This document shows positions 1 through 10,423 of a stretch of 35,879 nt of DNA, piece after piece. A program made the translations under genes and the position numbers. Every line of letters begins with the position of its first letter. The first letter of the stretch is position 1. The stretch lies in assembly GCA_947452785.1 (NCBI GenBank), contig CANGDZ010000033.1:1-35879 (forward strand), given 5' to 3'. This DNA is from Comamonadaceae bacterium. Lineage in GTDB: Bacteria; Pseudomonadota; Gammaproteobacteria; Burkholderiales; Burkholderiaceae_C. The notes below the pieces were generated by a model. It saw only the letters and a list, made by a program, of their open reading frames with translations, did not search any database and was not told the DNA's origin.

Positions 1-1
1 C

Positions 2-421
2 CGACAAGAACGGGGCCCAATTTCAACCACCACCGATTTGGCCGGGCTCGTGGCTGGCACGGTCAAAACCCGCGAGCAGGGCCAGAACCCTGCAACGCGG
101 ACATTTCAGGCTTTTCGGATTTTCATCAATGCCGAGCTTGCGCAGCTTGAACAAGCGCTAGAAGCCAGCTTGCAGGTGCTGCGCCCAGGTGGTCGTCTGG
201 TGGTGATCAGCTTTCATTCATTGGAAGACCGCATCGTCAAGCAATTCATTGCCAAGCATTCCAAAGATGTCTACGACCGCCGTACGCCCTTTGCCGCTCC
301 GGTGCCGATGCGCTTCAAGGCCGTCGACCGCATCCGTCCTTCCAAGGATGAAGTGGCGGGTAACACCCGTTCGCGCAGTGCCATCATGCGCGTGGCTGAG
401 CGCACGGAGGTGGCGGCATGA
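2..421 (+). CDS. rsmH: 16S rRNA (cytosine-1402-N4)-methyltransferase RsmH, C-terminal part
   Basis: This is the 3' part of rsmH (mraW), cut by the window edge; about 139 residues are visible of a family length near 310. RsmH uses S-adenosylmethionine to methylate N4 of C1402 in 16S rRNA, in the decoding centre. The frame is open from base 2 with no start of its own. Visible family signatures are the segment [18 protein letters not shown], the catalytic-domain stretch [18 protein letters not shown], and the basic end [14 protein letters not shown]. It is the usual first or second gene of the dcw cluster. Its stop overlaps the ftsL start as ATGA, which fits translational coupling. Identity is secure; the true start lies outside the window. 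Confidence 0.96.
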   Translation, partial: RQERGPISTTTDLAGLVAGTVKTREQGQNPATRTFQAFRIFINAELAQLEQALEASLQVLRPGGRLVVISFHSLEDRIVKQFIAKHSKDVYDRRTPFAAPVPMRFKAVDRIRPSKDEVAGNTRSRSAIMRVAERTEVAA

Positions 422-717
422 TGCGCTTGAGTATGGCTTTGCTCGCCTTGGTGGTGTCCAGTGCCATGGTCTTGGTGCACAGCCAGTATGAAACGCGCCG
501 CTTGTTTGTCGAGCACGAGAAGGCGCTCAAAGAAGCTGCTCGGTTGGAAACGGACCTCGAGCGCCTGACGGTTGAGCGCCGCGCCCAAGCGACACCGCTG
601 CGCGTGGAGCAGATCGCACGGCAACAATTGCAGATGCGCAATCCACCACCCGGCATCACGCAGTATGTGACGGCAACCGGAGCATCCACCGCCTCTGCCA
701 AGGAGGCGTCCCGATGA
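418..717 (+). CDS. ftsL: Cell division protein FtsL
   Basis: FtsL is a small bitopic membrane protein that joins FtsB and FtsQ and helps activate the FtsW-FtsI septal synthase. The 99-residue product has a very short cytoplasmic end, one membrane segment at about residues 3-20 and a charged heptad-like helix at about 28-62, the expected FtsL coiled coil. Primary sequence is poorly conserved in this family, so the call rests on size, topology and position between rsmH and ftsI. Two ATG codons stand in tandem at 418 and 421. The first overlaps the rsmH stop by four bases, and the stop overlaps the ftsI start by four bases. Confidence 0.93.
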   Translation: MMRLSMALLALVVSSAMVLVHSQYETRRLFVEHEKALKEAARLETDLERLTVERRAQATPLRVEQIARQQLQMRNPPPGITQYVTATGASTASAKEASR

Positions 718-2450
718 GCAGTCGCAGCGTACAGCTCAGCTCCAGCCCATTGCTGACCAGCAAAACGCCGGTGTGGCGCAGTCAACTGATTGTGGCGACC
801 ATCGCTGTTGCCTTCGCCGGTTTGGCCGTCAGGGCGGCCTATGTGCAGGTGATAGACAACGCTTTCTTCAAGCGCCAGGGTGAAGTGCGGTTTGCACGGA
901 CATTGGCCTTGCCCGCTAACCGGGGACGAATTCTGGATCGCAATGGCTTGCTGTTGGCTTCCAGTGTGCCGGCGCCCAGCATTTGGGCCAACCCTGAAGA
1001 GTTAGAGCGGGATCCTGAAAAATTATCCCGTCTGGCCCGGTTGCTGGAAATGACGTCCGTCGATTTGGACAAGAAATTGGCCAACGAAGACAAGACCTTT
1101 GTCTGGCTCAAAAGGCAGTTGGACGAATCCGTGGTCAAAGACATCTTGGCTTTGGACATCAAGGGCGTGTATTCCATCAAAGAATACAAGCGCCTATACC
1201 CCGAAGGCGAAGCCGCTGCGCACATCGTCGGCTTTACCAATGTCGAAGACGTGGGACAAGAAGGCATGGAACTGGTGTTCCAGAAGCAACTGTCAGGCAG
1301 GCAAGGCTCGCGGCGTGTGATCAAAGACCGTTTGGGGCGTGTGGTCGAAGACGTGGGTGAAGCCGTCTTGCCGATCGATGGCGAAGACCTGCAACTGAGC
1401 ATTGACAACAAAGTGCAATTTTTTGCGTACCAAAAATTGCGCGATGCGGTGCTGGAAAACAAAGCCAAAGCCGGCAGTGTGGTGGTGCTGGACGCCCAGT
1501 CGGGTGAAGTGCTGGCCCTGGCCAATTACCCCAGTTATTCGCCAGCCAAACGCATTAATTTAAGCGGCGAGCAATTGCGCAACCGCGCTTTGACAGATAC
1601 CTTCGAGCCCGGTTCGACCATGAAGCCTTTTGTGATTTCATTGGCTCTGGAAAAAGGCATCGTCACACCGGAAACCCGCATTGATACCTCGGGCGGTCAT
1701 TTGACTATCGCGGGCTCGACCATATCTGACTCCCATGCGCACGGCACTTTAACGGTGAATGAGGTGATTCAAAAGTCCAGCAATATCGGCACTGTGAAGA
1801 TCGCCATGCAAATGCAGCCGCGCGAGATGTGGGAGATGTACACCCAAGTCGGCTTTGGGCAAAAACCCCAATTGCCTTTTCCGGGTGTGGTGAGCGGTCG
1901 TCTACGGCCCTATAAAACCTGGCGCCCAATTGAACAGGCCACCATGAGTTATGGCTACGGTTTGTCCGTCAGCTTGTTTCAACTGGCCCGTGCCTACACC
2001 TTGTTTTCACACGACGGTGAAATCATTCCTGCCAGCCTCATGAAAATCAACCAGTCTGGCGTCGGCGCGCGGGTCATCAGTCCTGAGCATGCGATCGCTG
2101 TGCGCAAAATGCTGCACGCGGTGGCGGGCCCCGGTGGCACCGCACCCAAAGCACAAACTGTGGGCTATTCGGTGGGTGGTAAAACCGGCACGGCGCACAA
2201 ACAAGAAGGCAAGGGTTACTCCGGCAAAAAGTACCGCGGCTTCTTTGTAGGCTTGGCGCCGATTGAGCGGCCGCGGATCATTGTCGCGGTGATGATCGAC
2301 GAGCCCAGTAACGGCCGGTATTTCGGTGGCGATGTCGCCGCTCCCGTGTTCAGCGAAACCGTGCAGCAAACGCTGCGTCTCATGGGCGTTCAGCCCGATA
2401 TGTCGGTCAAGCCACAGACTTCGGTCCAGGCCGTAGAGGAGTCCTTCTGA
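714..2450 (+). CDS. ftsI: Septal peptidoglycan transpeptidase FtsI (PBP3)
   Basis: FtsI is the class B penicillin-binding protein that cross-links new peptidoglycan at the division septum, acting with FtsW on the periplasmic side. The 578-residue protein has an N-terminal membrane anchor at about residues 24-46 and a pedestal domain with RGRILDRNG at 70-78. The transpeptidase domain carries all three active-site motifs: STMK at 301-304 (acyl-enzyme Ser301), SSN at 355-357 and KTG at 490-492. Length is normal. The start overlaps the ftsL stop by four bases. The stop overlaps the murE ATG by one base (TGATG). No key residue is missing. Confidence 0.98.
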   Translation: MSSRSVQLSSSPLLTSKTPVWRSQLIVATIAVAFAGLAVRAAYVQVIDNAFFKRQGEVRFARTLALPANRGRILDRNGLLLASSVPAPSIWANPEELERDPEKLSRLARLLEMTSVDLDKKLANEDKTFVWLKRQLDESVVKDILALDIKGVYSIKEYKRLYPEGEAAAHIVGFTNVEDVGQEGMELVFQKQLSGRQGSRRVIKDRLGRVVEDVGEAVLPIDGEDLQLSIDNKVQFFAYQKLRDAVLENKAKAGSVVVLDAQSGEVLALANYPSYSPAKRINLSGEQLRNRALTDTFEPGSTMKPFVISLALEKGIVTPETRIDTSGGHLTIAGSTISDSHAHGTLTVNEVIQKSSNIGTVKIAMQMQPREMWEMYTQVGFGQKPQLPFPGVVSGRLRPYKTWRPIEQATMSYGYGLSVSLFQLARAYTLFSHDGEIIPASLMKINQSGVGARVISPEHAIAVRKMLHAVAGPGGTAPKAQTVGYSVGGKTGTAHKQEGKGYSGKKYRGFFVGLAPIERPRIIVAVMIDEPSNGRYFGGDVAAPVFSETVQQTLRLMGVQPDMSVKPQTSVQAVEESF

Positions 2451-3958
2451 TGCTGGAATTGCGCACCCCTCATGAAGTCGCCGACTGGTTGCGCCAGCGT
2501 GTGACGGGGCAATTGCAGACGGACAGTCGTCTGGTGCAACCCGGAGATGGTTTTCTGGCCTGGTCCGGTGCATCGGCCGATGGTCGTTTGTTCGTCTCAC
2601 TGGCCCGCGCCCAAGGGGCTGCTGCGTGCATCGTTGAAAAACAAGGGCTGCAAGACTTGGATTTTGGCGACTCACCTGACATCGCTTGTTACGACCAACT
2701 CAAAGCGCATGCCGGCTGGATAGCCAATGCGTTTTACGCTGCGCCCAGCGAGTGCTTGGGTCTGATTGCGGTGACCGGTACCAACGGCAAAACCTCCACC
2801 ACCTGGTGGCTGGCCCAAGCCTTGAATCATTTGAAGGGTCATGACGCTTGCGCCGTGATCGGCACCTTGGGCACCGGTGTGGTGTCCGCCTTGGCGTCCA
2901 CGGGCATGACCACCCCGGATGCGGTGCTTCTGCAAAGTCAGCTGCGCGCCTTTGCCGATCAGCAGGTGAGCTATGTGGCGATGGAAGCCTCTTCCATCGG
3001 CATTCAAGAGCATCGCCTGGACGGCGCTCAAGTGCGTGTGGCGGTGTTCACCAATTTGACGCAAGACCACTTGGACTACCACGGCGATATGGCCACCTAC
3101 GGCCAGGCCAAGGCGCGCTTGTTTGCATGGGCTGGTTTGCAGTCTTGTGTGATCAACATTGAAGATCCATTTGGTGCCGAATTGGCGCAGTCTTTGCAGG
3201 ACAAGAGTCTGGATATCTGGACCTGCTCACGCGTGGGTGGTGCCGGCCGCTTGCAAGCGCGTCAAGTGAACTCGGCCCATGCCGGTTTGAGCTTGGAGAT
3301 AGTGGAGGGCGAACAGGTCGCCTCATTGCAAACGGCGGTGATTGGTGACTTCAATATTGACAATTTGTTGGGCGTGATCGCGGTGCTGCGCGCCGTGGGT
3401 TTCGACCTGCAGGCGGCCGTGCAAGCCTGTGCACAGCTTTCGCCCGTGCCCGGGCGCATGCAAATGATTCCCGTGGTCGGGGCCCATTTGCCTTTGGCCG
3501 TGGTGGACTATGCGCACACCCCCGATGCGGTGGCCAAGGCCTTGCAAGCTTTGAAAAATGTGGCCACGCAACGGCAAGGACAACTGTGGTGTGTGATGGG
3601 TTGTGGTGGTGATCGCGATCCTTCCAAGCGGCCTTTGATGACCCGCGCGGCCGAACAAGTGGCCGATCAAGTAGTTCTCACCAGTGACAACCCGCGATCC
3701 GAAGACCCTGTGCATATCTTGGAGCAAATGTCGCTGGGCATGCGCAGCCCCTTGGATGCACGTGTGATCGTGGACCGCGCTTTGGCGATTGAGAAAATTT
3801 TGTCTGAAGCCGGCCCCGCCGATGTGGTGCTGATTGCGGGCAAAGGGCATGAAGACTACCAAGACATCGGGGGCGTGCGCCATCCCTTCTCTGACATTGA
3901 GCATGCCCAGCGCGTATTGCAACGCTTGGCGACTCAAAATACTGAGGAGTCCCGGTAA
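2450..3958 (+). CDS. murE: UDP-MurNAc-L-Ala-D-Glu:meso-diaminopimelate ligase MurE
   Basis: MurE is the cytoplasmic ATP-dependent ligase that adds the third stem-peptide residue. The 502-residue protein has the Mur ligase order: N-terminal UDP-substrate domain, central ATP-binding domain with the P-loop TGTNGKTS near 109-116, TNLTQDHLDYHG at 201-212 and the likely carbamylated lysine in KARLF (Lys221). The C-terminal domain has DNPR at 413-416, the motif known to recognise meso-diaminopimelate rather than lysine. This predicts standard Gram-negative, DAP-type peptidoglycan. It shares one base with ftsI upstream and one base with murF downstream (TAATG). Confidence 0.98.
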   Translation: MLELRTPHEVADWLRQRVTGQLQTDSRLVQPGDGFLAWSGASADGRLFVSLARAQGAAACIVEKQGLQDLDFGDSPDIACYDQLKAHAGWIANAFYAAPSECLGLIAVTGTNGKTSTTWWLAQALNHLKGHDACAVIGTLGTGVVSALASTGMTTPDAVLLQSQLRAFADQQVSYVAMEASSIGIQEHRLDGAQVRVAVFTNLTQDHLDYHGDMATYGQAKARLFAWAGLQSCVINIEDPFGAELAQSLQDKSLDIWTCSRVGGAGRLQARQVNSAHAGLSLEIVEGEQVASLQTAVIGDFNIDNLLGVIAVLRAVGFDLQAAVQACAQLSPVPGRMQMIPVVGAHLPLAVVDYAHTPDAVAKALQALKNVATQRQGQLWCVMGCGGDRDPSKRPLMTRAAEQVADQVVLTSDNPRSEDPVHILEQMSLGMRSPLDARVIVDRALAIEKILSEAGPADVVLIAGKGHEDYQDIGGVRHPFSDIEHAQRVLQRLATQNTEESR

Positions 3959-5382
3959 TGGGTATGCAATTGTCACTCCACACGATGCTGCCTTGGCTCG
4001 ACGGTGCGGTGCTGCATGGCGATGGCGCTGTGCAAGTACAACGTGTGCACACCGATACGCGCACCTTGCGCGACGGCGATTTGTTTGTGGCGCTGCGGGG
4101 TGAACGCTTTGATGGCGCGCAGTTCATTGCGCAAGCCAAAGCCATGGGCGCTGTGGCGGTGCTGTGCGAAGCCTCGGGTCGTGCCTATGCGCAAGCTGTG
4201 GGCATGGCGGCGGTGGTGGTGGCGGATGCGCGGTTGGCCTTGGGGCAGTTGGCGGCGGGTTGGCGTGCGCAGTTTCAGTTGCCATTGATTGCCGTGACCG
4301 GCAGCAACGGTAAAACCACAGTGACGCAAATGCTTGCCAGTATTTTGCGCGTGGCGCAGCCGAATGTCAGCTTGGCCACCCAAGGCAATTTGAATAACGA
4401 CATCGGGGTGCCGCTGACTTTGCTGAACTTGCGCCCACACCACACCATCGCGGTGGTCGAGTTGGGCATGAACCATCCTGGCGAAATTGCGTATTTGGCG
4501 CAAATGACCCAAGCCACTGTGGCCTTGGTGAACAACGCCCAGCGTGAGCACCAAGAGTACATGGGCACCGTCGAAGCCGTGGCGCGTGAAAACGGCGCGG
4601 TGATTGGCTTGCTGGCCGACAGTGGTCGCGCCGTCTTTCCGGTGGACGATGAATACACTGGCTTGTGGCAAGCGATGTCTGCACCGCGGTCCGTGATGAC
4701 CTTCGGTTTGCAGTCTGGCGATGTCCGCTGCAGTGAACCTCAGTGGATTCATGGGGCTTGGCATTTTGAAATCCTGACGGCCACGCTGCGCAAGCCCTGC
4801 CGTTTGCATGTCGCTGGTCGGCACAACGTGAAAAATGCCTTGGCGGCGGCGGCCTGTGCCTTGTCGGCGGGTGTCCCGCTGGAGGCTGTTGCGCAAGGTT
4901 TGAACGCGTTTGAGCCCGTCAAAGGCCGCTCACGCGCATTGGCGCTGCAAGTGGTCTTGCCGCAGGGGGGCGACCATTCCCTCACCGTGGTCGATGACAC
5001 CTACAACGCCAATCCCGATTCTGTGCGCGCGGCCATTGATGTGCTGGCCGAACTGCCAGGTCCCCAGTTATTGGTACTGGGCGACATGGGCGAAGTCGGC
5101 GAACAAGGTCCCGAATTTCATGCCGAAGTTGGCGCCTATGCCCGCGCCCGCGGTCTGACGCAAGTGGCCACCCTGGGCAGCATGAGTGTCAGCACCGCCT
5201 TGGCGTTTCAAGGGGGTCAGCATTTTGAAGACATGGCTGCCTTGCAAGCGTTCATCTTGAACGTGTTGCCGCAGTTCAACAGTATTTTGGTCAAAGGCTC
5301 GCGGTTTATGAAGATGGAGCGGGTGCTCGATGTTTTGAGCGCGCATACACAGCACATGGGAGAACTCAAACATGCTGCTTAG
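3958..5382 (+). CDS. murF: UDP-MurNAc-tripeptide:D-alanyl-D-alanine ligase MurF
   Basis: MurF adds the D-Ala-D-Ala dipeptide made by Ddl to complete the cytoplasmic UDP-MurNAc-pentapeptide. The 474-residue protein shows the P-loop VTGSNGKTT at about 113-121, the [14 protein letters not shown] stretch typical of MurF, and the C-terminal [14 protein letters not shown] motif. The start at 3958 overlaps the murE stop by one base; a second ATG at 3964 is possible, but the overlap pattern of the operon favours the first. The 3' end overlaps the mraY start by 11 bases. All expected motifs are present. Confidence 0.98.
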   Translation: MGMQLSLHTMLPWLDGAVLHGDGAVQVQRVHTDTRTLRDGDLFVALRGERFDGAQFIAQAKAMGAVAVLCEASGRAYAQAVGMAAVVVADARLALGQLAAGWRAQFQLPLIAVTGSNGKTTVTQMLASILRVAQPNVSLATQGNLNNDIGVPLTLLNLRPHHTIAVVELGMNHPGEIAYLAQMTQATVALVNNAQREHQEYMGTVEAVARENGAVIGLLADSGRAVFPVDDEYTGLWQAMSAPRSVMTFGLQSGDVRCSEPQWIHGAWHFEILTATLRKPCRLHVAGRHNVKNALAAAACALSAGVPLEAVAQGLNAFEPVKGRSRALALQVVLPQGGDHSLTVVDDTYNANPDSVRAAIDVLAELPGPQLLVLGDMGEVGEQGPEFHAEVGAYARARGLTQVATLGSMSVSTALAFQGGQHFEDMAALQAFILNVLPQFNSILVKGSRFMKMERVLDVLSAHTQHMGELKHAA

Positions 5383-6550
5383 TTTGGCGCAATGGTTGCA
5401 AACGCTGTCTCCGGAGTGGGGATTTTTGCGTGTTTTCCAATACATCACGTTTCGCGCAGTGATGGCGGCCATGACATCGCTGTTGATGGGCTTGGCCGCC
5501 GGGCCTTGGGTGATTCGCCATTTGACGTCGCTGAAAATCGGTCAACCCGTGCGCGGCTACGGCATGCAAAGCCACTTGGCCAAAAGCGGCACCCCCACCA
5601 TGGGCGGCGTGCTGATTTTGTTGTGCATTGCGATCTCCACTTTGCTGTGGTTTGACCTGTCCAACCGGTTTGTGTGGATCGTGCTGCTGGTGACCCTGGG
5701 CTTTGGCGCCATCGGCTGGGTTGATGACTGGCGCAAAGTGGTGAACAAAGATCCTGAAGGCATGCGTTCGCGCGAGAAGTATTTTTGGCAGTCGATGATC
5801 GGTTTGTTGGCGGCTTTGTACTTGGTATTCAGTATTTCCGAAAACTCCAATATGCGGGTGTTGGATTTGTTCTTCAAATGGGTCATATCGGGTTTTGATG
5901 TCAGCTTGCCACCCAAGGCCGGTTTGTTTCTGCCCTTCTTCAAAGAAGTCAGCTATCCCTTGGGGGTGCTGGGTTTTGTGGTGATGACTTATTTGGTCAT
6001 CGTGGGCTCGAGCAATGCCGTGAATTTGACCGATGGCCTGGATGGCCTGGCCATCATGCCGGTGGTGATGGTGGGCTCTGCACTGGGCGTGTTTGCCTAC
6101 GTCACCGGCAGTTCGGTGTACTCCAAGTATTTGATCTTTCCCTACATTCCCGGTTCTGGGGAGTTGATGATTTTTTGCGCGGCCATGGCCGGTGCAGGGC
6201 TGGCCTTTTTGTGGTTCAACACCCATCCCGCGCAAGTGTTCATGGGTGATGTGGGTGCATTGGCCTTGGGGGCGGCCCTGGGCACCATCGCGGTGATCGT
6301 GCGGCAAGAAATCGTGCTCGCCATCATGGGCGGCATCTTTGTGGCCGAGGCGGTGTCCGTCATGCTGCAAGTGGGCTACTTCAAATACACCAAGAAAAAA
6401 TACGGTGCAGGTCGACGCATTTTGAAAATGGCGCCTTTGCACCACCACTTTGAAAAGAGTGGCTGGAAAGAAACCCAGGTCGTGGTGCGTTTCTGGATCA
6501 TCACCATGTTGCTGTGCCTGGTCGGTCTGTCGACCTTGAAGTTGAGATAA
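5372..6550 (+). CDS. mraY: Phospho-MurNAc-pentapeptide transferase MraY
   Basis: MraY is the integral membrane enzyme that transfers phospho-MurNAc-pentapeptide to undecaprenyl phosphate, giving lipid I. The 392-residue protein has about ten hydrophobic segments. Signature sites are [14 protein letters not shown] near 66-79, the acidic VDD at 117-119, [10 protein letters not shown] at 218-227, FMGDVGA at 290-296 and the HHH motif at 357-359 in [13 protein letters not shown]. Length is slightly above E. coli MraY (360) but usual for betaproteobacteria. It starts inside the end of murF. A two-base gap separates it from murD. Confidence 0.98.
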   Translation: MLLSLAQWLQTLSPEWGFLRVFQYITFRAVMAAMTSLLMGLAAGPWVIRHLTSLKIGQPVRGYGMQSHLAKSGTPTMGGVLILLCIAISTLLWFDLSNRFVWIVLLVTLGFGAIGWVDDWRKVVNKDPEGMRSREKYFWQSMIGLLAALYLVFSISENSNMRVLDLFFKWVISGFDVSLPPKAGLFLPFFKEVSYPLGVLGFVVMTYLVIVGSSNAVNLTDGLDGLAIMPVVMVGSALGVFAYVTGSSVYSKYLIFPYIPGSGELMIFCAAMAGAGLAFLWFNTHPAQVFMGDVGALALGAALGTIAVIVRQEIVLAIMGGIFVAEAVSVMLQVGYFKYTKKKYGAGRRILKMAPLHHHFEKSGWKETQVVVRFWIITMLLCLVGLSTLKLR

Positions 6551-6552
6551 GC

Positions 6553-8067
6553 ATGCTGCAACTCCAAGGTCAACACATCCTCATTCTTGGGCTCGGCGCC
6601 TCCGGCATGGCTATGGCCCGCTGGTGTGTGCGCTTTGGCGCTGAGGTGGTGGTGGCCGACACGCGGCAAGCACCGCCGCAACTGCAGACCTTGCAGCATG
6701 AGTTGCCTTCGGTGCGTTTTACCGGTGGTACCTTAGACGCCAGCCTGGTGCAAGGCACGGCCATTCGGGCTGTGTTCGTTAGTCCTGGTTTGGCACCTGG
6801 CGTGACCGCGCCGGTGTTGGATGCGGCCCGCGCCAATGGCTTGTGGGTGGGCGGCGAGCTGAGCTTGTTCGCACAAGCCCTACAAGACCTGCAGGTCGAG
6901 CGCGGCTATGCCCCGCAGGTCCTGGCCATCACTGGTACCAACGGTAAAACAACGGTGACTTCATTGACAGGCCAATTGGTGGCCCGCGCCGGTAAAACGG
7001 TGCAAGTGGCGGGCAATATTGGTCCCTGCTTGCTGGATACTTTGACTGCGGCTTTGGACGGTGCCTTGCCCGAAGTCTGGGTGCTCGAGTTGTCCAGCTT
7101 CCAGTTGGAGAACGCCGGTTTGTTTGAAGCGACTGCGGCAACCGTCCTCAACCTCAGCCAAGACCATTTGGACTGGCACGGCAGCATGGCCGCCTATGCG
7201 CAGGCCAAGGCCCGTATTTTTGGCGACAAGGCCTTGATGGTGTTGAACCGTGATGACGCTGCTGTGATGGCCATGTTGCCTGAACCCGTCCGTGTGAAAT
7301 TACAAAAACCCATGCTGCGCAGCCATGTGACCTTTGGTGCCGGCATGCCCTTGCGCCCTGGCGACTTTGGCATCGAAGTACTGAATGGCATGGCCTGGTT
7401 GGTGCGCGCTTTGGAAGCCGATGAGATTCGCAAGCGGCGCAAAGACGAAGAAGAGGAATTGCACATTCAGCGCTTGATTCCTGCCGACGCGCTGCGCATA
7501 CGTGGCCGGCACAACGCCGTGAATGCCTTGTCGGCCCTGGCCTTGGCGTGCAGCGCAGGTTGCTCTCTGGCGCCCATGTTGTACGGTCTGCGTGAATACC
7601 GGGGTGAGCCGCACCGCGTGGAGTCGATTGGCATCATCGATGAAGTTGAATATTTTGACGACAGCAAAGGCACCAATGTGGGCGCCACCGTGGCCGCCCT
7701 GCAGGGACTGGGTGCGGACCGCCGAGTGGTGGTGATTTTGGGCGGCGACGGCAAAGGCCAAGACTTTGCACCGTTGGAACAAGCTGTCGCGAGCTTCGCA
7801 CGGGCAGTCGTTTTGATCGGCAAAGATGGTCCAACTATTCGCGAACAACTTATGAATGTGGGCGTGTTGTTGATCGATGCGCAAGACATGACTGATGCGG
7901 TCGACAAAGCCAGCGCAGCTGCGCAGCCGGGTGACGCCATCTTGTTGTCACCGGCATGTGCCAGCTTTGACATGTTCCAAAACTATGAGCACCGCGCCGA
8001 GGTCTTTGGCCAAGCGGTGGCCGCACGGGCTGAAGCGGCTGGTGTGGTCTTGGAGGTGCAGGCATGA
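6553..8067 (+). CDS. murD: UDP-MurNAc-L-alanine:D-glutamate ligase MurD
   Basis: MurD adds D-glutamate to UDP-MurNAc-L-Ala in the cytoplasm. I place the start at the ATG two bases after the mraY stop, because the protein then opens directly with the Rossmann motif [10 protein letters not shown] (11-20); an in-frame start at 6514 lies inside mraY and adds unrelated residues. The P-loop GTNGKTT is at 128-134 and [12 protein letters not shown] at 198-209. The product is 504 residues against about 440 in E. coli. Part of the difference is a strongly charged segment at about 287-307 with [10 protein letters not shown], which looks like a surface insert. It shares four bases (ATGA) with ftsW. Confidence 0.97.
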   Translation: MLQLQGQHILILGLGASGMAMARWCVRFGAEVVVADTRQAPPQLQTLQHELPSVRFTGGTLDASLVQGTAIRAVFVSPGLAPGVTAPVLDAARANGLWVGGELSLFAQALQDLQVERGYAPQVLAITGTNGKTTVTSLTGQLVARAGKTVQVAGNIGPCLLDTLTAALDGALPEVWVLELSSFQLENAGLFEATAATVLNLSQDHLDWHGSMAAYAQAKARIFGDKALMVLNRDDAAVMAMLPEPVRVKLQKPMLRSHVTFGAGMPLRPGDFGIEVLNGMAWLVRALEADEIRKRRKDEEEELHIQRLIPADALRIRGRHNAVNALSALALACSAGCSLAPMLYGLREYRGEPHRVESIGIIDEVEYFDDSKGTNVGATVAALQGLGADRRVVVILGGDGKGQDFAPLEQAVASFARAVVLIGKDGPTIREQLMNVGVLLIDAQDMTDAVDKASAAAQPGDAILLSPACASFDMFQNYEHRAEVFGQAVAARAEAAGVVLEVQA

Positions 8068-9365
8068 ACGCAGTTCAGCCCACCATGATGAGCAAACTGA
8101 CGACCCAATGGACCAGTGCCTTGCACGGGCTGACGGGGGGCTGGATGGGGGCTCAACCCGTGGCTGAGGGCGCTTTGCCGGTCAATTTAGGCAACTACGA
8201 TTACGCGCGCAACAGCAATGGCGCCGGGAAATTGCAAAGCATTGACCAAGCCTTGGTTTGGGTAGTCGTGGCTTTGCTGATGTGGGGCATGGTGATGGTG
8301 TACTCCGCCTCCATCGCGATGCCGGACAACCCCAAATTTGCGCGTTATGCACAAACCCATTTTCTGGTGCGCCACGTAATTTCGATTGGCATCGGCTTTG
8401 CCGTGGCCTTGCTGGCCTTTCAGATCCCCATGGAAACTTGGGAAAAAATGGCGCGCCCCTTGTTCATCGCTTCTTTGATGTTACTGCTGGCGGTGCTGAT
8501 TCCGCATGTGGGCAAAGGCGTCAATGGTGCACACCGTTGGATTTCATTGGGCATCATGAATTTCCAGCCTTCTGAGTTTGCCAAATTGGCGGTCATCATT
8601 TATGCAGCAGACTACATGGTGCGCAAGATGGACGTGAAAGAGCGCTTCTTTCGCGCCGTGTTGCCGATTGGCACGGCTGTAGCGCTGGCCGGTATTTTGT
8701 TGCTGGCCGAGCCAGATATGGGCGCATTTTTGGTGATCGCCATCATCGCCATGGGCATCTTGTTTTTGGGTGGCGTGAACGCCCGCATGTTCTTCTTGAT
8801 CCTGGGTGTGTTGGTCATGATCTTCGCCATGATCATCATGACGTCCGAGTGGCGCCGCGAGCGGATTTTTGCCTACCTTGATCCTTGGGATTTGAAGCAC
8901 GCATTGGGCAAAGGCTACCAACTGTCGCACTCCTTGATTGCCATTGGGCGCGGCGAAATCTTCGGCGTGGGACTGGGGGGCAGTGTAGAAAAACTCCATT
9001 GGCTGCCCGAAGCCCACACCGATTTTTTACTGGCGGTGATTGGTGAAGAATTTGGCTTGGTCGGTGTCTTGAGCGTGATCTCTTTGTTCATGTGGTTGAG
9101 CCGGCGCATCATGGTGATTGGCCGTCAAGCGATTGCGCTGGACCGGGTGTTTGCCGGGCTGGTGGCACAAGGGGTGGGTATTTGGGTCGGTTTTCAGTCG
9201 TTCATCAACATGGGTGTGAACTTGGGCGCTTTGCCCACCAAAGGCTTGACCTTGCCTTTGATGAGTTACGGTGGCTCTGCCATTTTGCTGAACATGGTGT
9301 CCATCGCCATCGTCTTGCGCATCGATGCCGAAAACAAACAAATGATGCGTGGAGGCCGAGCATGA
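8064..9365 (+). CDS. ftsW: Septal peptidoglycan glycosyltransferase FtsW
   Basis: FtsW is the SEDS-family membrane glycosyltransferase that polymerises lipid II at the septum with FtsI. The 433-residue protein has about ten membrane segments and SEDS signatures: [19 protein letters not shown], the [18 protein letters not shown] loop with the conserved acidic residues, and [10 protein letters not shown] near the end. The first 60 or so residues are cytoplasmic and long for the family. It overlaps murD and murG by four bases each. The window holds a second SEDS gene, rodA at 22522; the dcw location identifies this copy as FtsW. Confidence 0.97.
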   Translation: MNAVQPTMMSKLTTQWTSALHGLTGGWMGAQPVAEGALPVNLGNYDYARNSNGAGKLQSIDQALVWVVVALLMWGMVMVYSASIAMPDNPKFARYAQTHFLVRHVISIGIGFAVALLAFQIPMETWEKMARPLFIASLMLLLAVLIPHVGKGVNGAHRWISLGIMNFQPSEFAKLAVIIYAADYMVRKMDVKERFFRAVLPIGTAVALAGILLLAEPDMGAFLVIAIIAMGILFLGGVNARMFFLILGVLVMIFAMIIMTSEWRRERIFAYLDPWDLKHALGKGYQLSHSLIAIGRGEIFGVGLGGSVEKLHWLPEAHTDFLLAVIGEEFGLVGVLSVISLFMWLSRRIMVIGRQAIALDRVFAGLVAQGVGIWVGFQSFINMGVNLGALPTKGLTLPLMSYGGSAILLNMVSIAIVLRIDAENKQMMRGGRA

Positions 9366-10423
9366 GCTTTTGCGCATTGATCATGGCCGGAGGCACTGGG
9401 GGACATATTTTCCCGGGGTTGGCCGTGGCCGAAGCGCTGCGCGACAAAGGCTGGCGTGTGCATTGGTTGGGAACCCCCGCCAGCATGGAGAGCGAGTTGG
9501 TGCCTGCGCGCGGGTTTGCGCTGGAGACCATCGAGTTTGGCGGTGTGCGCGGCAAGGGGATAAAAACTTGGGCCCTGCTGCCCTATCGCTTGCTCAAAGC
9601 CTTGGCGCAAAGCGCCGCGGTGATGCGCCGTGTGCGGCCTGACGTGGTGCTGGGCATGGGCGGCTATGTGACGGTGCCTGGCGGCTTGATGGCGGTGTTG
9701 ACCGGTTCGTCTTTGGTCTTGCATGAGCAAAATTCAGTGGCCGGCATGGCCAACCGCTGGCTGTCCAAATTGGCCAAGCGGGTGTTCACTGCGTTTCCGG
9801 GTGTGATTCCGGCTGCGCAATGGGTGGGCAATCCGCTGCGCTCAGCTTTCACGCAGCAAGCCGCGCCGACTGTGCGATTTGCTGGACGCACGGGCCCCTT
9901 GAAGGTGTTGGTGGTCGGCGGCAGTCTGGGCGCCAAGGCCTTGAACGACGTGGTTCCGCAAGCACTGGCACTGATGCTCGAAGCCGAGCGTCCTCAAGTG
10001 ATGCATCAAAGTGGAGCCAAACAAATTGAAGCGCTGCGGGCCAATTACCTGGCCGCAGGTGTGCAGGCCGAATTGACGCCTTTCATTGAGGACACCGCCA
10101 CGGCCTTTGCACAAGCTGATTTGATTGTTTGCCGCGCCGGTGCCAGCACGGTCACCGAAATTGCCGCCGTGGGCGCTGCGGCGCTGTTTGTGCCCTTCCC
10201 CTTTGCGGTGGATGACCACCAAACCCGCAATGCGCTGTTCTTGGTGCAACAGGGGGGCGGATGGTTGGTGCCACAGGCCGAATTGACGGCAGCATCTTTG
10301 GCTGCGCAATGGCGGGCGCTGAACCGAACTGAACTCCTGTCCAAAGCCGAAGCGGCTTGGGCACAGAAAAAAAATAACGCCACGCAAGACGTGGTTGCCG
10401 CATGCGAGGAGCTGGCAAGATGA
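9362..10423 (+). CDS. murG: Lipid II synthase MurG (GlcNAc transferase)
   Basis: MurG is the peripheral membrane GT28 enzyme that adds GlcNAc from UDP-GlcNAc to lipid I, giving lipid II. The start is the ATG overlapping the ftsW stop (ATGA). The open frame runs further upstream, but only as out-of-frame ftsW sequence. The 353-residue product opens with the [15 protein letters not shown] loop (10-24), then [14 protein letters not shown] and the C-terminal nucleotide-sugar site [15 protein letters not shown], followed by [14 protein letters not shown]. Length matches E. coli MurG (355). Confidence 0.98.
   Translation: MSFCALIMAGGTGGHIFPGLAVAEALRDKGWRVHWLGTPASMESELVPARGFALETIEFGGVRGKGIKTWALLPYRLLKALAQSAAVMRRVRPDVVLGMGGYVTVPGGLMAVLTGSSLVLHEQNSVAGMANRWLSKLAKRVFTAFPGVIPAAQWVGNPLRSAFTQQAAPTVRFAGRTGPLKVLVVGGSLGAKALNDVVPQALALMLEAERPQVMHQSGAKQIEALRANYLAAGVQAELTPFIEDTATAFAQADLIVCRAGASTVTEIAAVGAAALFVPFPFAVDDHQTRNALFLVQQGGGWLVPQAELTAASLAAQWRALNRTELLSKAEAAWAQKKNNATQDVVAACEELAR

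Noticed and set aside
5366..6448. 360-codon open frame on the - strand opposite mraY
   Set aside because: Its translation is full of His and Gln, it lies wholly over mraY and it has no domain signature.
9092..9361. Upstream extension of murG in the open frame
   Set aside because: It translates the ftsW gene out of frame. The conserved MurG N-terminus begins at 9362.
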